41,213 bases of DNA. It comes from Moraxellaceae bacterium AER2_44_116. GTDB lineage: Bacteria > Pseudomonadota > Gammaproteobacteria > Pseudomonadales > Moraxellaceae. The position numbers and the translations under genes are program-made. The stretch's first letter is position 1, and the number at the start of each line of letters is the position of its first letter. Location of the stretch: assembly GCA_006546595.1 (NCBI GenBank), contig VIAD01000012.1, forward strand, positions 57,341 through 98,553. Direction: 5' to 3'. The notes beneath the pieces are model-generated. The model ran no database searches. It was not told where the DNA came from and saw only the letters and a list, made by a program, of their open reading frames with translations. Of the stretch, positions 7,690-15,969 are shown in pieces.

Positions 7690-8973
7690 ATGTTGGTTGA
7701 ATTCACTGTCAAAAATTATCGTTCTATTAATGAGTCTCAAACGCTGTCGTTAATGAGTAATTCTTCTACTCATTTGCGCGATAGTCATACGTTTACCATT
7801 AAACAAGGACGACGTAATTTACGTTTATTACGGTCGGCAGTGATTTATGGGGCAAATGCGTCTGGAAAGTCGAATATTATTAGTGCATTACAAACCATGT
7901 GGAAAATTATTTTAGAGTCAGTAAAGTCTCAACGTGGTGATGAGATTCCTGTCGAGCCATTTGCGTTTAATCCAGAAAATAGTGTATTGCCAACAGAGTT
8001 TGATATTATCTTTATTTTAGATAATGTCCGTTATCAATATGGTTTTTCGGCAACTAAAAAGCAGGTGGTTGAAGAGTGGTTATATACCTTTGATAAAAAA
8101 GATGAGCCAATAACGTGGTTTGAAAGAGAATTAGATATAGAAACAGGCCATTATAATTGGCTGGATGATAATATTCTGCCGCTAGAAAAAACGTTTTGGC
8201 AAAAATCTACGCGTAATAATGAGTTGTTTTTGGCAAAAGCGGTGCAGATGAATGCAGAGGTTTTACAGGGGATTTTTGATTATTTTGTAACGGCTCATCC
8301 CTTAATTCGGTATGTCCCTGATGAGTATTTAGGTGTTGCAGTACAAGCGGCATGTGCAGAAAGTCCCGATTTAATGTCCGAAATTCTTGGTATCGTTAGT
8401 GTCGCAGACGGCACAATTAAGCAGATTAAAATTAAAAATAATAATGCAGCTAAATTTATGGAAAAAGTTAGCTCAATGAATGAGTTAGAAGTAATCAGAC
8501 AGAGCAAAGATATTGATCATTCTTTTAGATACGATTTTGAGAGTGATGTAGCTATAGGAAGGAAAAATAATGATGGATCTATAGTCTATTTATCTTTGGA
8601 TGAAGAGTCTCAAGGCACTAAAAAAATGTTTAATATATCAATGCAATTTTTAGTAGCTATAAATGTTGGCAGAACGCTAATTATCGACGAATTAAATACT
8701 CATCTTCACCCTTTATTAACTGACTATCTTATTCAAAAATTTAACAACCCAATCACCAATCCCAATAATGCCCAGCTTATTTTTACCACCCACGATGTTT
8801 CTGTATTAACTAATAAGAACTTTAGAAAAGACCAAGTATGGTTTGTGCGTAAAACAGAACAACTCAACAGTGAGTTATATTCATTAGCAGAGTTTAAAGA
8901 TATAAGCCGAAATGAAAAATACGCCAATAACTATTTATTAGGACGTTATGATGGCATTCCTTATTTACCATAA
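7690..8973 (+). CDS. AAA ATPase of an AbiL-type defence pair (AbiLi-like)
   Basis: 427 residues. N-terminus LVEFTVKNYRSI is typical of the AAA_15/AAA_21 (OLD/RloA-like) ATPases. Walker A is GANASGKSN (residues about 56-64), Walker B LIIDELNTHLHP (about 332-343), and the H-switch LIFTTHDVS follows near residue 365. These proteins are SMC-like ATPases that act as sensors or regulators of an effector nuclease. The next gene encodes an RloB-domain (TOPRIM-like) protein, the pairing found in AbiL abortive-infection systems (AbiLi plus AbiLii). A ribosome binding site (AGGGA) precedes ATG 7690. The gene pair is visibly more AT-rich than prfC and sits between prfC and a yjjV-like gene, which suggests acquisition by transfer. 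A role in phage defence is inferred from family and pairing. Confidence 0.85.
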   Translation: MLVEFTVKNYRSINESQTLSLMSNSSTHLRDSHTFTIKQGRRNLRLLRSAVIYGANASGKSNIISALQTMWKIILESVKSQRGDEIPVEPFAFNPENSVLPTEFDIIFILDNVRYQYGFSATKKQVVEEWLYTFDKKDEPITWFERELDIETGHYNWLDDNILPLEKTFWQKSTRNNELFLAKAVQMNAEVLQGIFDYFVTAHPLIRYVPDEYLGVAVQAACAESPDLMSEILGIVSVADGTIKQIKIKNNNAAKFMEKVSSMNELEVIRQSKDIDHSFRYDFESDVAIGRKNNDGSIVYLSLDEESQGTKKMFNISMQFLVAINVGRTLIIDELNTHLHPLLTDYLIQKFNNPITNPNNAQLIFTTHDVSVLTNKNFRKDQVWFVRKTEQLNSELYSLAEFKDISRNEKYANNYLLGRYDGIPYLP

Positions 8974-8994
8974 CTTCCAAATCAAGAGAAAAAA

Positions 8995-9009
8995 TAACAC
9001 GGAGTGTTA
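8995..9009 (+). promoter_or_regulatory. Small hairpin holding the GGAG before the rloB-like ATG
   Basis: TAACAC (8995-9000), loop GGA, GTGTTA (9004-9009). The loop and first stem base contain the GGAG that could serve ATG 9015, while AAGG at 9009-9012 lies closer. The hairpin could couple translation of this gene to passage of ribosomes through the upstream ATPase gene. Structure is seen; regulatory effect is inferred. Confidence 0.3.
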
Positions 9010-9014
9010 AGGTC

Positions 9015-9634
9015 ATGGCAAAAAGGGCAAAAAAATAGAACCGCGTAAAAGTAACTCAATATCAACATTACATAAAGTGTTGATAGTTTGTGAAGATAGT
9101 AAATCTGCGCCGTTTTATTTTAATGCGTTGAAAAATTTACATTCATCACAATGGAAAAATAGATTAGATACAGATGTTGCCTCAGGCGATTCCAGTGCGC
9201 ATCTAAGTGTTGTAAAAACGGCACAGCGATTAGCTGATGAATATAAAAAATCCGATGAACAAAAAAGAGGCTACGATAAAATATTTTGCGTTTTTGATAT
9301 GGATAGAACAGATACTTATACTCAAGCAATAACATTAATAAATAGAAATACAAATTTTGCTGAAATAAAATCCTATCCTTGCTTTGAATATTGGGTTTTG
9401 TTGCATTTTACTGATTGCCATACTCCGTTTGATGCTTGCCATAAAGTCGGTAATAAAATTAAAACTGAAAATAAAGGTGTTTATGATAAAGGAGACGCAT
9501 CTTTCTTTAATCGTATTGTTGCCCAACATAAAGAAGCGGCGGAGCGAGCACGAAAACGAGAAGAAAATCCTTATACCCATGTCTATCAAATTATTGATTA
9601 TTTAAATGAATACTCACAACTTAGACGTACTTAG
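9015..9634 (+). CDS. RloB/TOPRIM-like effector of the AbiL-type pair (AbiLii-like), frame split by an A7 run
   Basis: The main frame (GTG 9077 to 9634, 185 residues) lacks a ribosome binding site. Seven codons from ATG 9015 (MAKRAKK) run into TAG at 9036. A -1 shift at A7 (9029-9035) joins the two and gives MAKRAKK-IEPRKS...LIVCEDSKSAPFYFNAL, the expected basic N-terminus leading into the RloB core, about 206 residues in all. Core motifs: the acidic residue in LIVCED, then FCVFDMDRTD (the DxD of a TOPRIM-like site), then SYPCFEYWVLLHF. RloB proteins are putative metal-dependent nucleases paired with AAA ATPases. The split may be programmed -1 frameshifting (A AAA AAA is a classic slippery heptamer), transcript slippage, phase variation or a sequencing error. 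The gene lies 41 bases after the ATPase stop. Confidence 0.75.
9029..9038 (+). promoter_or_regulatory. Candidate -1 frameshift site A AAA AAA followed by TAG
   Basis: In the frame set by ATG 9015 the codons are GCA AAA AAA TAG, giving the slippery heptamer A AAA AAA immediately before a stop. Re-reading one A leads into the rloB-like frame (ATA GAA CCG). No clear downstream pseudoknot or stem was seen; AAGG at 9009-9012 and GGG at 9025-9027 lie upstream. A missing A in the homopolymer is the main alternative. Confidence 0.5.
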
Positions 9635-9658
9635 CTGCAGCAATTAAGAGAGCCAACC

Positions 9659-10426
9659 ATGCGTTATTTAACCTACTTTTGCTTAACGCTATCACTCATC
9701 GCCTGTGATCAATCAGAAGCTCCTAAAGCAAAGCCTGTTACGCCAAAACAGACTGTTATCACAACTCAAACCTTGCCACCTTTAGTTTCAACCATAGAAA
9801 AATCAAAGACGATAAAACCGAAATGCAAAGGCGACGATTGCCCAAATATTGAAATAGAAATTGACCGTTTTAATGATGATAAAGAGCTATCTGCGTTAAT
9901 TGAGCGTGAGTTAGTCAATATGACGGCCAGCCTCAGTGATGATAAAAAAGTCTATGCCAATCTCACCGAATTAACTCATGACTTTTGGCAAAAAAGCGAA
10001 AGCCAATGGAATATTTTTTTACACAGCAAAATCTTACATCAAAAAAATAACATCATTGTTTTAGAGTTAGGCAATGAAACCTATTTAGGTGGCGCACATG
10101 AAATTGGCTACACTAAATATCTGAATATCGATAGAAAAACACATCAACTCATCCCGTTAACACAATTGTTCATCGCAGGTAAAGAAGCCGCATTTTGGGC
10201 AAAGATTCAAGCACAGCATCAACTATGGATTAAAGATAACGAGTTGAATGATGAACACTCCATAGCAACATGGCCATTTATTCACACCGACAATGTCGCG
10301 TTAACGGATAAAGGGTTGACTGTGAAATATCAAAATTATGACCTCGCGCCGTATGCCTTTGGTCAGCTTGAATTTAGCGTGCCTTATGAGCAGTTAAACG
10401 GCATTATCAATCCTCAGTTTTTGTAG
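9659..10426 (+). CDS. Lipoprotein with DUF3298/RsiV-like domain
   Basis: 255 residues. The N-terminus MRYLTYFCLTLSLIAC is a lipoprotein signal, with Cys16 the likely lipidated residue (LSLIAC lipobox); a Lys/Pro/Thr-rich linker follows. The folded part from about residue 60 (IEIEIDRFNDDKELSALIE ... ETYLGGAHEIGYTKYLNI ... LTQLF) matches the pattern of DUF4163/DUF3298 periplasmic proteins, related to RsiV and PdaC, in which the GGAHG-like loop is conserved; here it reads GGAHEI. Substrate or ligand unknown; RsiV binds lysozyme, so a cell-envelope role is possible. It lies 24 bases after the RloB-like gene and 8 bases before the TatD-family gene, all on one strand, and may be part of either unit. 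Confidence 0.75.
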   Translation: MRYLTYFCLTLSLIACDQSEAPKAKPVTPKQTVITTQTLPPLVSTIEKSKTIKPKCKGDDCPNIEIEIDRFNDDKELSALIERELVNMTASLSDDKKVYANLTELTHDFWQKSESQWNIFLHSKILHQKNNIIVLELGNETYLGGAHEIGYTKYLNIDRKTHQLIPLTQLFIAGKEAAFWAKIQAQHQLWIKDNELNDEHSIATWPFIHTDNVALTDKGLTVKYQNYDLAPYAFGQLEFSVPYEQLNGIINPQFL

Positions 10427-10434
10427 ATTCAACC

Positions 10435-11256
10435 ATGTGGATAGATACCCATTGCCATTTTGATGTCAGTGACTTTGATGCAGATCGCGTCGATGTTGCT
10501 AAACAAGCTAAAGCGGCGGGTGTAGAAGCAATTATCGTGGTTGCTTATTTAGCTCAGCATTGGCCAAATTTATTAGCCGTTTGCACTGGTATCAATGAGC
10601 CTAAATTATTGCCCGTGTTAGGCTTACATCCTTGTTATATTGCTGAACATCAACACGAACATCTTCTTCAATTAGAACAGCATCTACAACAACATACCTG
10701 TATTGCCATTGGTGAAATCGGTTTAGACACCTATATTGCTGATATTAAAGGTCAAGAACTGTATCAAAAACAACAAGACTTTTTTCGCGCACAATTGCAA
10801 TTAGCCAAACAGTATCAAAAGCCTGTCATTCTTCATGTCCGTAAAGCCCACGCCGATGTTTTTAAAATCTTGCGCCAACAGCGATTTGACGGTGGCGGTA
10901 TAGTTCATGCGTTTTCGGGTGGTGTCGAAGAGGCCAAAATGTACGCCAAATTAGGCTTTAAATTAGGCATTGGTGGCAGCGTGACCTATGAGCAAGCCAA
11001 ACGACTACATAATGTTATAGCGACAATGCCTATTGAATCTTTAGTCATCGAAACCGATGCGCCCGATATGATTCCGCAACCGTATCGTAATCCCAACGCC
11101 CATTTTACCCGTAACTCTCCTGCGTATTTGCCGTGTATTGCTCAGGCATTGGCGATCAGTAAACAACTGACACTAGAACAACTTGCGCCAATATTATGGC
11201 AAAACAGTTGCCAAGCCCTGCATTTATCGTTACAAAGCGGACGCGAAAATTTATAG
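10435..11256 (+). CDS. yjjV: TatD-family metal-dependent hydrolase, YjjV-like
   Basis: 273 residues, a TIM-barrel metallohydrolase of the TatD DNase family. Metal ligands are visible: DTHCHFD at residues 4-10 (HxH), GEIGLD near 96 (Glu), ILHVRKAH near 130 (His), VHAFSGG near 156 (His), and ETDAPDM near 205 (Asp). The stretch GFKLGIGGSVTYEQAKRL matches the YjjV branch rather than TatD or YcfH. Members hydrolyse phosphoester bonds, some with 3'-5' exonuclease activity; the physiological substrate of YjjV is not settled. In E. coli yjjV lies near prfC, so the prfC...yjjV spacing here suggests the AbiL-like pair was inserted between old neighbours. The start at ATG 10435 has no obvious ribosome binding site and follows the lipoprotein stop by 8 bases. 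Confidence 0.92.
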   Translation: MWIDTHCHFDVSDFDADRVDVAKQAKAAGVEAIIVVAYLAQHWPNLLAVCTGINEPKLLPVLGLHPCYIAEHQHEHLLQLEQHLQQHTCIAIGEIGLDTYIADIKGQELYQKQQDFFRAQLQLAKQYQKPVILHVRKAHADVFKILRQQRFDGGGIVHAFSGGVEEAKMYAKLGFKLGIGGSVTYEQAKRLHNVIATMPIESLVIETDAPDMIPQPYRNPNAHFTRNSPAYLPCIAQALAISKQLTLEQLAPILWQNSCQALHLSLQSGRENL

Positions 11257-11273
11257 TTTTTTTCAGGGGTGGT

Positions 11274-11366
11274 GTGGTGCAACTGTTTGAGGCATGGATG
11301 CCGAGTTTTGCACCACGAATGGTTTTGCTGACTTTTGCCGAAACAAAAGTCAGGCCTGCGGCAGGC
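11274..11366. repeat. Composite palindromic intergenic element (REP-like)
   Basis: Four stems in 93 bases: GTGGTGCAA (11274-11282) with TTGCACCAC (11308-11316); nested within it GGCAT (11291-11295) with ATGCC (11298-11302); then TGACTTTTG (11329-11337) with CAAAAGTCA (11344-11352); and GCCTGC (11354-11359) with GCAGGC (11361-11366). This looks like a dispersed, structured intergenic repeat placed after the TatD-family gene. No T-run follows, so it is not a simple terminator. Confidence 0.65.
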
Positions 11367-11458
11367 AACGACAAATTGCTTTAATACAGGTTGTTGTATT
11401 GGCTTTAACTTCATTTTCGCCACAGGAGAATGAAGCACTTATATTATAGGGTTGAACT

Positions 11459-12235
11459 ATGCAAGGTCTTTTAGAACGTACCCACATCCTATTAGGGGAT
11501 GAAAAATTAGCACGTTTGCAAAATGCGCGTGTCTTTATTGCAGGTTTAGGTGGTGTTGGCTCATTTGCCGCCGAAGCCTTGGCACGTATGGGCGTTGGTC
11601 ATTTAACATTAGTCGATTGTGACGTGGTGGCGGCCAGTAATATCAATCGTCAGTTAGTCGCTTTAAACTCAACGGTTGGCCAAAAGAAAGCCGACATTAT
11701 GGCAGCGCGTGTCCGTGATATTAACCCCGATATCAAGTTAACGCTGATTACTGAGTTTATGAATCGCGAGATGTTTGAAGCGCATTTTGCTGCTGAGAAG
11801 TACGATTATGTCCTAGATTGTATTGACTCGCTAAACTGTAAAGTCGCATTGCTGGAAGTGGCCTATAAATTAGGCTTGAATGTGGCTTCTAGTATGGGTG
11901 CAGGTGGTAAAACTGACCCCTCACAAATTAAAGTCAGTGATATTTACGATACCAACGTCTGCCATTTAGCGAGCAAAATGCGTCAACGTCTTAAACGTCT
12001 TGAAGTAGGGACGGGTATTCGCACCGTTTACTCCACAGAGCCACCATTACCGCCATTACCACCAGAACCAACCTCAACAGGCCGTCCACGCGCTGTTAAT
12101 GGCACTGTGAGCTATATGCCGCCGTTGTTTGGTTTTACTTTAGCGGGTTTAGTGGTGCGCGATTTGACGGGTATTACTGCGCCGTTAAAACGTAAATCGG
12201 TACGTAAGGGTTATAAGCCTAAAGGCATGACCTGA
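11459..12235 (+). CDS. tcdA: tRNA threonylcarbamoyladenosine dehydratase
   Basis: 258 residues, close to the usual TcdA (CsdL/YgdL) length. It is an E1-like ATP-dependent enzyme that dehydrates t6A37 of tRNA to the cyclic form ct6A. The nucleotide-binding motif GLGGVGSFAAEALARMGV is at about residues 23-40, DCD follows at about 47-49, and the NRQ (SNINRQLVAL) typical of E1-like adenylation domains lies near residue 55. The C-terminal region (GIRTVYSTEPPLPP, then GTVSYMPPLFG) is characteristic of TcdA as opposed to MoeB or ThiF; the window's MoeB is a separate gene at 26691. The gene stands alone between a REP-like element and ycaO. Confidence 0.95.
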   Translation: MQGLLERTHILLGDEKLARLQNARVFIAGLGGVGSFAAEALARMGVGHLTLVDCDVVAASNINRQLVALNSTVGQKKADIMAARVRDINPDIKLTLITEFMNREMFEAHFAAEKYDYVLDCIDSLNCKVALLEVAYKLGLNVASSMGAGGKTDPSQIKVSDIYDTNVCHLASKMRQRLKRLEVGTGIRTVYSTEPPLPPLPPEPTSTGRPRAVNGTVSYMPPLFGFTLAGLVVRDLTGITAPLKRKSVRKGYKPKGMT

Positions 12236-12339
12236 TTCCAGCTTTAATATGTATGTCTATATCGGGAGTGGCTGTGCTATTTCCGAGTTTTTGCAAAAAG
12301 CGTTAACAGGCTTTTTTTACAGCCCTATTAGGTACTAGC

Positions 12340-14535
12340 ATGGAAATTAAGGTCAATTTTCTCGACAACCTTCGGCTTGAAGCCAAGTTTGACGACTTCA
12401 CGGTAGTGGCCGATCAGCCCATTCGCTATAAAGGCGATGGCTCAGCACCAGGGCCGTTCGATTATTTTTTGGCTTCATCAGCATTATGTGCGGCTTACTT
12501 TGTCAAGTTGTACTGCCAAACGCGTCATATTCCCACCGATAACATTCGCCTATCGCAAAATAATATTGTTGACCCAGAAAATCGCTACAAGCAGATTTTT
12601 AAAATTCAAGTTGAGTTACCAGCCGATATTTCTGATAAAGACCGTCAAGGCATTTTGCGCTCCATTGACCGCTGCACGGTCAAAAAAGTGGTGCAAACAG
12701 GGCCTGAGTTTGTCATTGAGCATGTTGAAAGCATTGATGCCGATGCACAAGCCTTGTTAATGCCAACTCTGGCTTCGGTAAGCAGTACCTATATTTTGGG
12801 CAAAGATTTACCCTTAGAAGAAACGATTGCCAATATGTCAGGCATTATGGCCAGACTCGGTATGAAGATTGAAATTGCTTCGTGGCGTAACATCGTGCCG
12901 AATGTCTGGTCGTTGCATATCCGTGACGCACAATCACCGATGTGTTTTACCAATGGTAAAGGCTCAACCAAAGAAAGCGCATTAGCGTCAGCACTGGGTG
13001 AATTTATTGAGCGTTTAAACTGTAATTTCTTTTATCATGGTCAATTTTGGGGTGAAGACATCGCCAATGCCGATTTTGTTCATTATCCCGATGAAAAATG
13101 GTTTAAGCCTGCCCGTAGAGACCGATTGCCCAAAGAAATTCTGGATGAGTATTGTCGAGAGATTTACAACCCAGACGGCGAACTGCGTGGCTCGCATTTA
13201 TACGACACCAATTCGGGCAACGCCAAACGCGGTATTTGTTCGCTACCCTTTATTCGTCAGTCTGATGGTGAGGTGGTGTATTTCCCTTCTAATTTAATTG
13301 AAAACTTGTTTTTAAGTAATGGCATGAGTGCAGGCAATACGGTGGCTGAAGCACAGGTGCAATGTTTGTCGGAAATTTTTGAACGGGCAGTCAAGCGTGA
13401 AATTCTAGAAGGTGAAATGACCTTGCCAGATGTACCACAACACGTACTGGCAAAATATCCTCATATTGTTGAAGGTATCAAAGGTTTAGAGGAGCAGGGT
13501 TTTCCCGTATTAATCAAGGATGCTTCTATGGGGGGGAAATACCCTGTGATGTGTGTCACCTTAATGAATCCGCGTACAGGCGGCGTGTTTGCCTCATTTG
13601 GCGCACATCCTAGCTTGGAAGTGGCTTTGGAGCGTAGTCTGACGGAGTTGCTGCAAGGTCGTAGCTTTGAAGGCTTAAACGACTTGCCACGACCAACCTT
13701 TCAAAGTAACGCGGTAACCGAACCGAATAACTTTGTTGAGCATTTTATTGATTCCAGCGGTTTGGTGTCATGGCGGTTTTTTAGTGCCAAAGCCGATTTT
13801 ACGTTTGTTGAATGGGATTTTAGCCGTCAGGGTGAAAACGCCAATGTTGAAGAAGCAGCCACACTGTTTGGTATTCTCAAAGACATGGGCAAAGAAGTGT
13901 ATATGGCTGTTTATACAGATTTAGGCGCACCTGCCTGTCGTATTTTAGTCCCCAATTATTCAGAAATTTATCCTATTGAAGATTTGATTTGGGACAACAC
14001 CAATAAGGCCTTGTTGTTTCGCGAAGATATTTTGAATTTGCATCGCTTAGATGATACGAGTCTTCAAGCATTGTTTGAGCGTTTAGAAGACAGTGATTTG
14101 GATAATTACACTGATATTGTCACCTTAATCGGCATTGAGTTTGATGACAATACTCCTTGGGGACAGTTAACTATTTTAGAGCTAAAGTTATTAATTCATT
14201 TGGCTTTACAGCAGTTTGACCAAGCAAAAGAGTTGGTAGAAACCTTTTTGCAATACAACACCAATACTGTTGAGCGTGGCTTGTTTTATCAGTGCATGAA
14301 CGTAGTATTAGAAGTTATGCTCAATGACGATTTAGCATTGGACGATTATTTGTTTAATTTCCGTCGTATGTTTGGTGATGAGCGAATGGATGCCGTATTA
14401 GGTTCGGTGGATGGCAGCGTGCGTTTTTATGGTTTAACACCGACGAGCATGAAATTGGAAGGACTCGATAGACATCAGCGTTTAATTGATAATTACCAGA
14501 AATTGCACATGGCACGAGTGAAAGCGGTAGTTTAA
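12340..14535 (+). CDS. ycaO: YcaO protein with N-terminal OsmC-like domain
   Basis: 731 residues, about 145 longer than E. coli YcaO. Residues 1 to about 135 are an OsmC-like domain (FDYFLASSALCAAYFVKLYC, with the cysteines expected of this peroxidase-like fold). From about residue 150 it follows E. coli YcaO closely: SWRNIVPNVWSLHIRD, FTNGKGSTKESALASALGEF, GMSAGNTVAEAQVQCLSE and HFIDSSGLVSW, then a helical C-terminal region ending in FYGLTP and DNYQKLHMAR. The Glu-rich S..ALGEFIER and EAQVQCLSEIFER helices supply the ATP/Mg ligands of YcaO enzymes. E. coli YcaO supports RimO-dependent methylthiolation of ribosomal protein S12. OsmC-YcaO fusions are known in gammaproteobacteria. No peptide precursor gene is nearby, so a natural-product cyclodehydratase role is unlikely. 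Confidence 0.95.
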   Translation: MEIKVNFLDNLRLEAKFDDFTVVADQPIRYKGDGSAPGPFDYFLASSALCAAYFVKLYCQTRHIPTDNIRLSQNNIVDPENRYKQIFKIQVELPADISDKDRQGILRSIDRCTVKKVVQTGPEFVIEHVESIDADAQALLMPTLASVSSTYILGKDLPLEETIANMSGIMARLGMKIEIASWRNIVPNVWSLHIRDAQSPMCFTNGKGSTKESALASALGEFIERLNCNFFYHGQFWGEDIANADFVHYPDEKWFKPARRDRLPKEILDEYCREIYNPDGELRGSHLYDTNSGNAKRGICSLPFIRQSDGEVVYFPSNLIENLFLSNGMSAGNTVAEAQVQCLSEIFERAVKREILEGEMTLPDVPQHVLAKYPHIVEGIKGLEEQGFPVLIKDASMGGKYPVMCVTLMNPRTGGVFASFGAHPSLEVALERSLTELLQGRSFEGLNDLPRPTFQSNAVTEPNNFVEHFIDSSGLVSWRFFSAKADFTFVEWDFSRQGENANVEEAATLFGILKDMGKEVYMAVYTDLGAPACRILVPNYSEIYPIEDLIWDNTNKALLFREDILNLHRLDDTSLQALFERLEDSDLDNYTDIVTLIGIEFDDNTPWGQLTILELKLLIHLALQQFDQAKELVETFLQYNTNTVERGLFYQCMNVVLEVMLNDDLALDDYLFNFRRMFGDERMDAVLGSVDGSVRFYGLTPTSMKLEGLDRHQRLIDNYQKLHMARVKAVV

Positions 14536-14551
14536 TCAACGTAGCTTAAGG

Positions 14552-14600
14552 CTTCGACTCCGCTCAGCCAACAGAAAACGCGCCCTGAGCGGAGTCGAAG
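14552..14600. repeat. REP-like inverted repeat, family CTTCGACTCCGCTCAG
   Basis: Perfect 16-bp inverted repeat CTTCGACTCCGCTCAG (14552-14567) and CTGAGCGGAGTCGAAG (14585-14600) with a 17-base spacer, between the convergent ycaO and ychF genes. The same left arm recurs at 29835-29850. Confidence 0.8.
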
Positions 14601-14640
14601 GGCACAATTTAAGCAAATGCCAACAAGCTCCTATAGACAA

Positions 14641-14674
14641 AAATAAGCCCCAAACAGTTGGGGCTTATTTTTTT
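14641..14674. terminator. Bidirectional terminator between ycaO and ychF
   Basis: Thirteen-bp stem AAATAAGCCCCAA (14641-14653) with TTGGGGCTTATTT (14658-14670), loop ACAG, T-run to 14674 on the plus strand and an A-rich 5' flank giving a T-rich end on the minus strand. It serves both convergent genes. Confidence 0.9.
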
Positions 14675-14695
14675 GCTTAGTAAGGTGCGTTAGCG

Positions 14696-15787
14696 TTACA
14701 CGTTAAATCTAAAATGCACGACATCACCATCATTCATGACATAGGTTTTGCCTTCTAAACGCCATTTACCTGCGTCTTTTGCGCCTTGTTCGCCACCGTA
14801 TTTAATAAAGTCATCATAGGCAATGACTTCGGCACGAATAAAGCCTTTTTCAAAGTCAGTATGAATTTTACCCGCGCCTTGAGGTGCAGTCGCACCAATC
14901 GGAATCGTCCACGCACGCACTTCTTTAACGCCTGCGGTAAAATAGGTCTGTAAGCCCAACAAGCCATAACCTGCACGAATCACACGGTTTAACCCCGGTT
15001 CTTCCATACCTACGGCTTCTAAAAATTCGGCTTTTTCTTCTTCTTCCAATTCGGCGATTTCAGATTCTAATTTGTTGCAAATCGGCACAACAATCGCTTT
15101 TTCACGAGCGGCCAATGCGCGTACTTGCTCTAAGTAAGGGTTATTATCAAAACCATCTTCGGCAACGTTGGCAATATACATGGTTGGTTTTAAGGTTAAT
15201 AAACCAAACACTTTTAAGGCGGCTAAATCATCTTCACTTAAATCGGCGGCGCGGGCAGGAGAGCCTTCACTCAACACAGGTAAGACTTTGTCTAAGCTGA
15301 GTTTTAATTGTACTGCTTCTTTGTCGCCACCACGCATACTTTTGCTCACGCGAATTAAGGCGCGTTCAACCGTATCTAAGTCAGACAAGGCAAGTTCGGT
15401 ATTAATCGTCGAAATATCATCTAGTGGGTCAATTTTGCCTGCCACATGAATCACGTTTTCATCTTCAAAACAACGAACAACATGAGCAATGGCATCAGTT
15501 TCGCGGATATTTGCTAAAAACTGATTGCCTAAGCCTTCGCCTTTAGATGCGCCAGCCACTAAACCTGCAATGTCCACAAACTCCATACTCGTGGGTAAAA
15601 CACGAATCGGTTTAACAATCGCGGCCAGTGCGTCTAAACGCGGGTCAGGCATAGGCACAATACCCGTATTCGGTTCAATGGTGCAAAAAGGGAAGTTTTC
15701 TGCTGCAATACCCGCTTTAGTTAGTGCGTTAAATAGGGTAGATTTGCCGACGTTGGGCAAGCCAACAATGCCACAGTTAAAGCCCAT
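14696..15787 (-). CDS. ychF: Redox-regulated ATPase YchF (OLA1 family)
   Basis: 363 residues in the chosen reading. YchF is an Obg-related P-loop protein that prefers ATP over GTP and binds ribosomes. Motifs: P-loop GLPNVGKST (residues 8-16), DIAGLVAGASKGEGLGN (switch II region), NKLE in place of the GTPase NKxD (the reason for ATP preference), and a C-terminal TGS domain ending GDVVHFRFNV. Two in-frame ATGs exist, at 15793 and 15787. The second is preferred because GAGGAG then lies six bases upstream and the protein begins MGFNCGIVGLP as in relatives. ychF often follows pth in gammaproteobacteria; here a GST gene and an MBL-fold gene lie between them. Confidence 0.96.
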   Translation of the reverse strand: MGFNCGIVGLPNVGKSTLFNALTKAGIAAENFPFCTIEPNTGIVPMPDPRLDALAAIVKPIRVLPTSMEFVDIAGLVAGASKGEGLGNQFLANIRETDAIAHVVRCFEDENVIHVAGKIDPLDDISTINTELALSDLDTVERALIRVSKSMRGGDKEAVQLKLSLDKVLPVLSEGSPARAADLSEDDLAALKVFGLLTLKPTMYIANVAEDGFDNNPYLEQVRALAAREKAIVVPICNKLESEIAELEEEEKAEFLEAVGMEEPGLNRVIRAGYGLLGLQTYFTAGVKEVRAWTIPIGATAPQGAGKIHTDFEKGFIRAEVIAYDDFIKYGGEQGAKDAGKWRLEGKTYVMNDGDVVHFRFNV

Positions 15788-15969
15788 GACCATCTCCTCG
15801 TGTTAAGTTTGCAATGGCGCGCATCGTACACGAAAAACCGTCTTAGGGTTCACGCGGTTGTCGCTTATTTTTTCACATTTCAACCCTTATTCACGGTTTT
15901 ATGTGAACAAAACGCGCCAATTGCAGTGCAATGCGTAAACCCCCTATTTTTTGCTCAGGTGTAAAGGCC

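Noticed and set aside
9120..9605. Overlapping alternative frames of 73-84 codons within the RloB-like gene
   Set aside because: They are AT-rich frame shadows without conserved motifs or start signals; the RloB motifs lie in the annotated frame.
9077..9634. Independent start of the RloB-like gene at GTG 9077
   Set aside because: No ribosome binding site precedes it, and it would drop a basic N-terminal segment that is readable upstream in the same frame and linked to ATG 9015 by a one-base shift.
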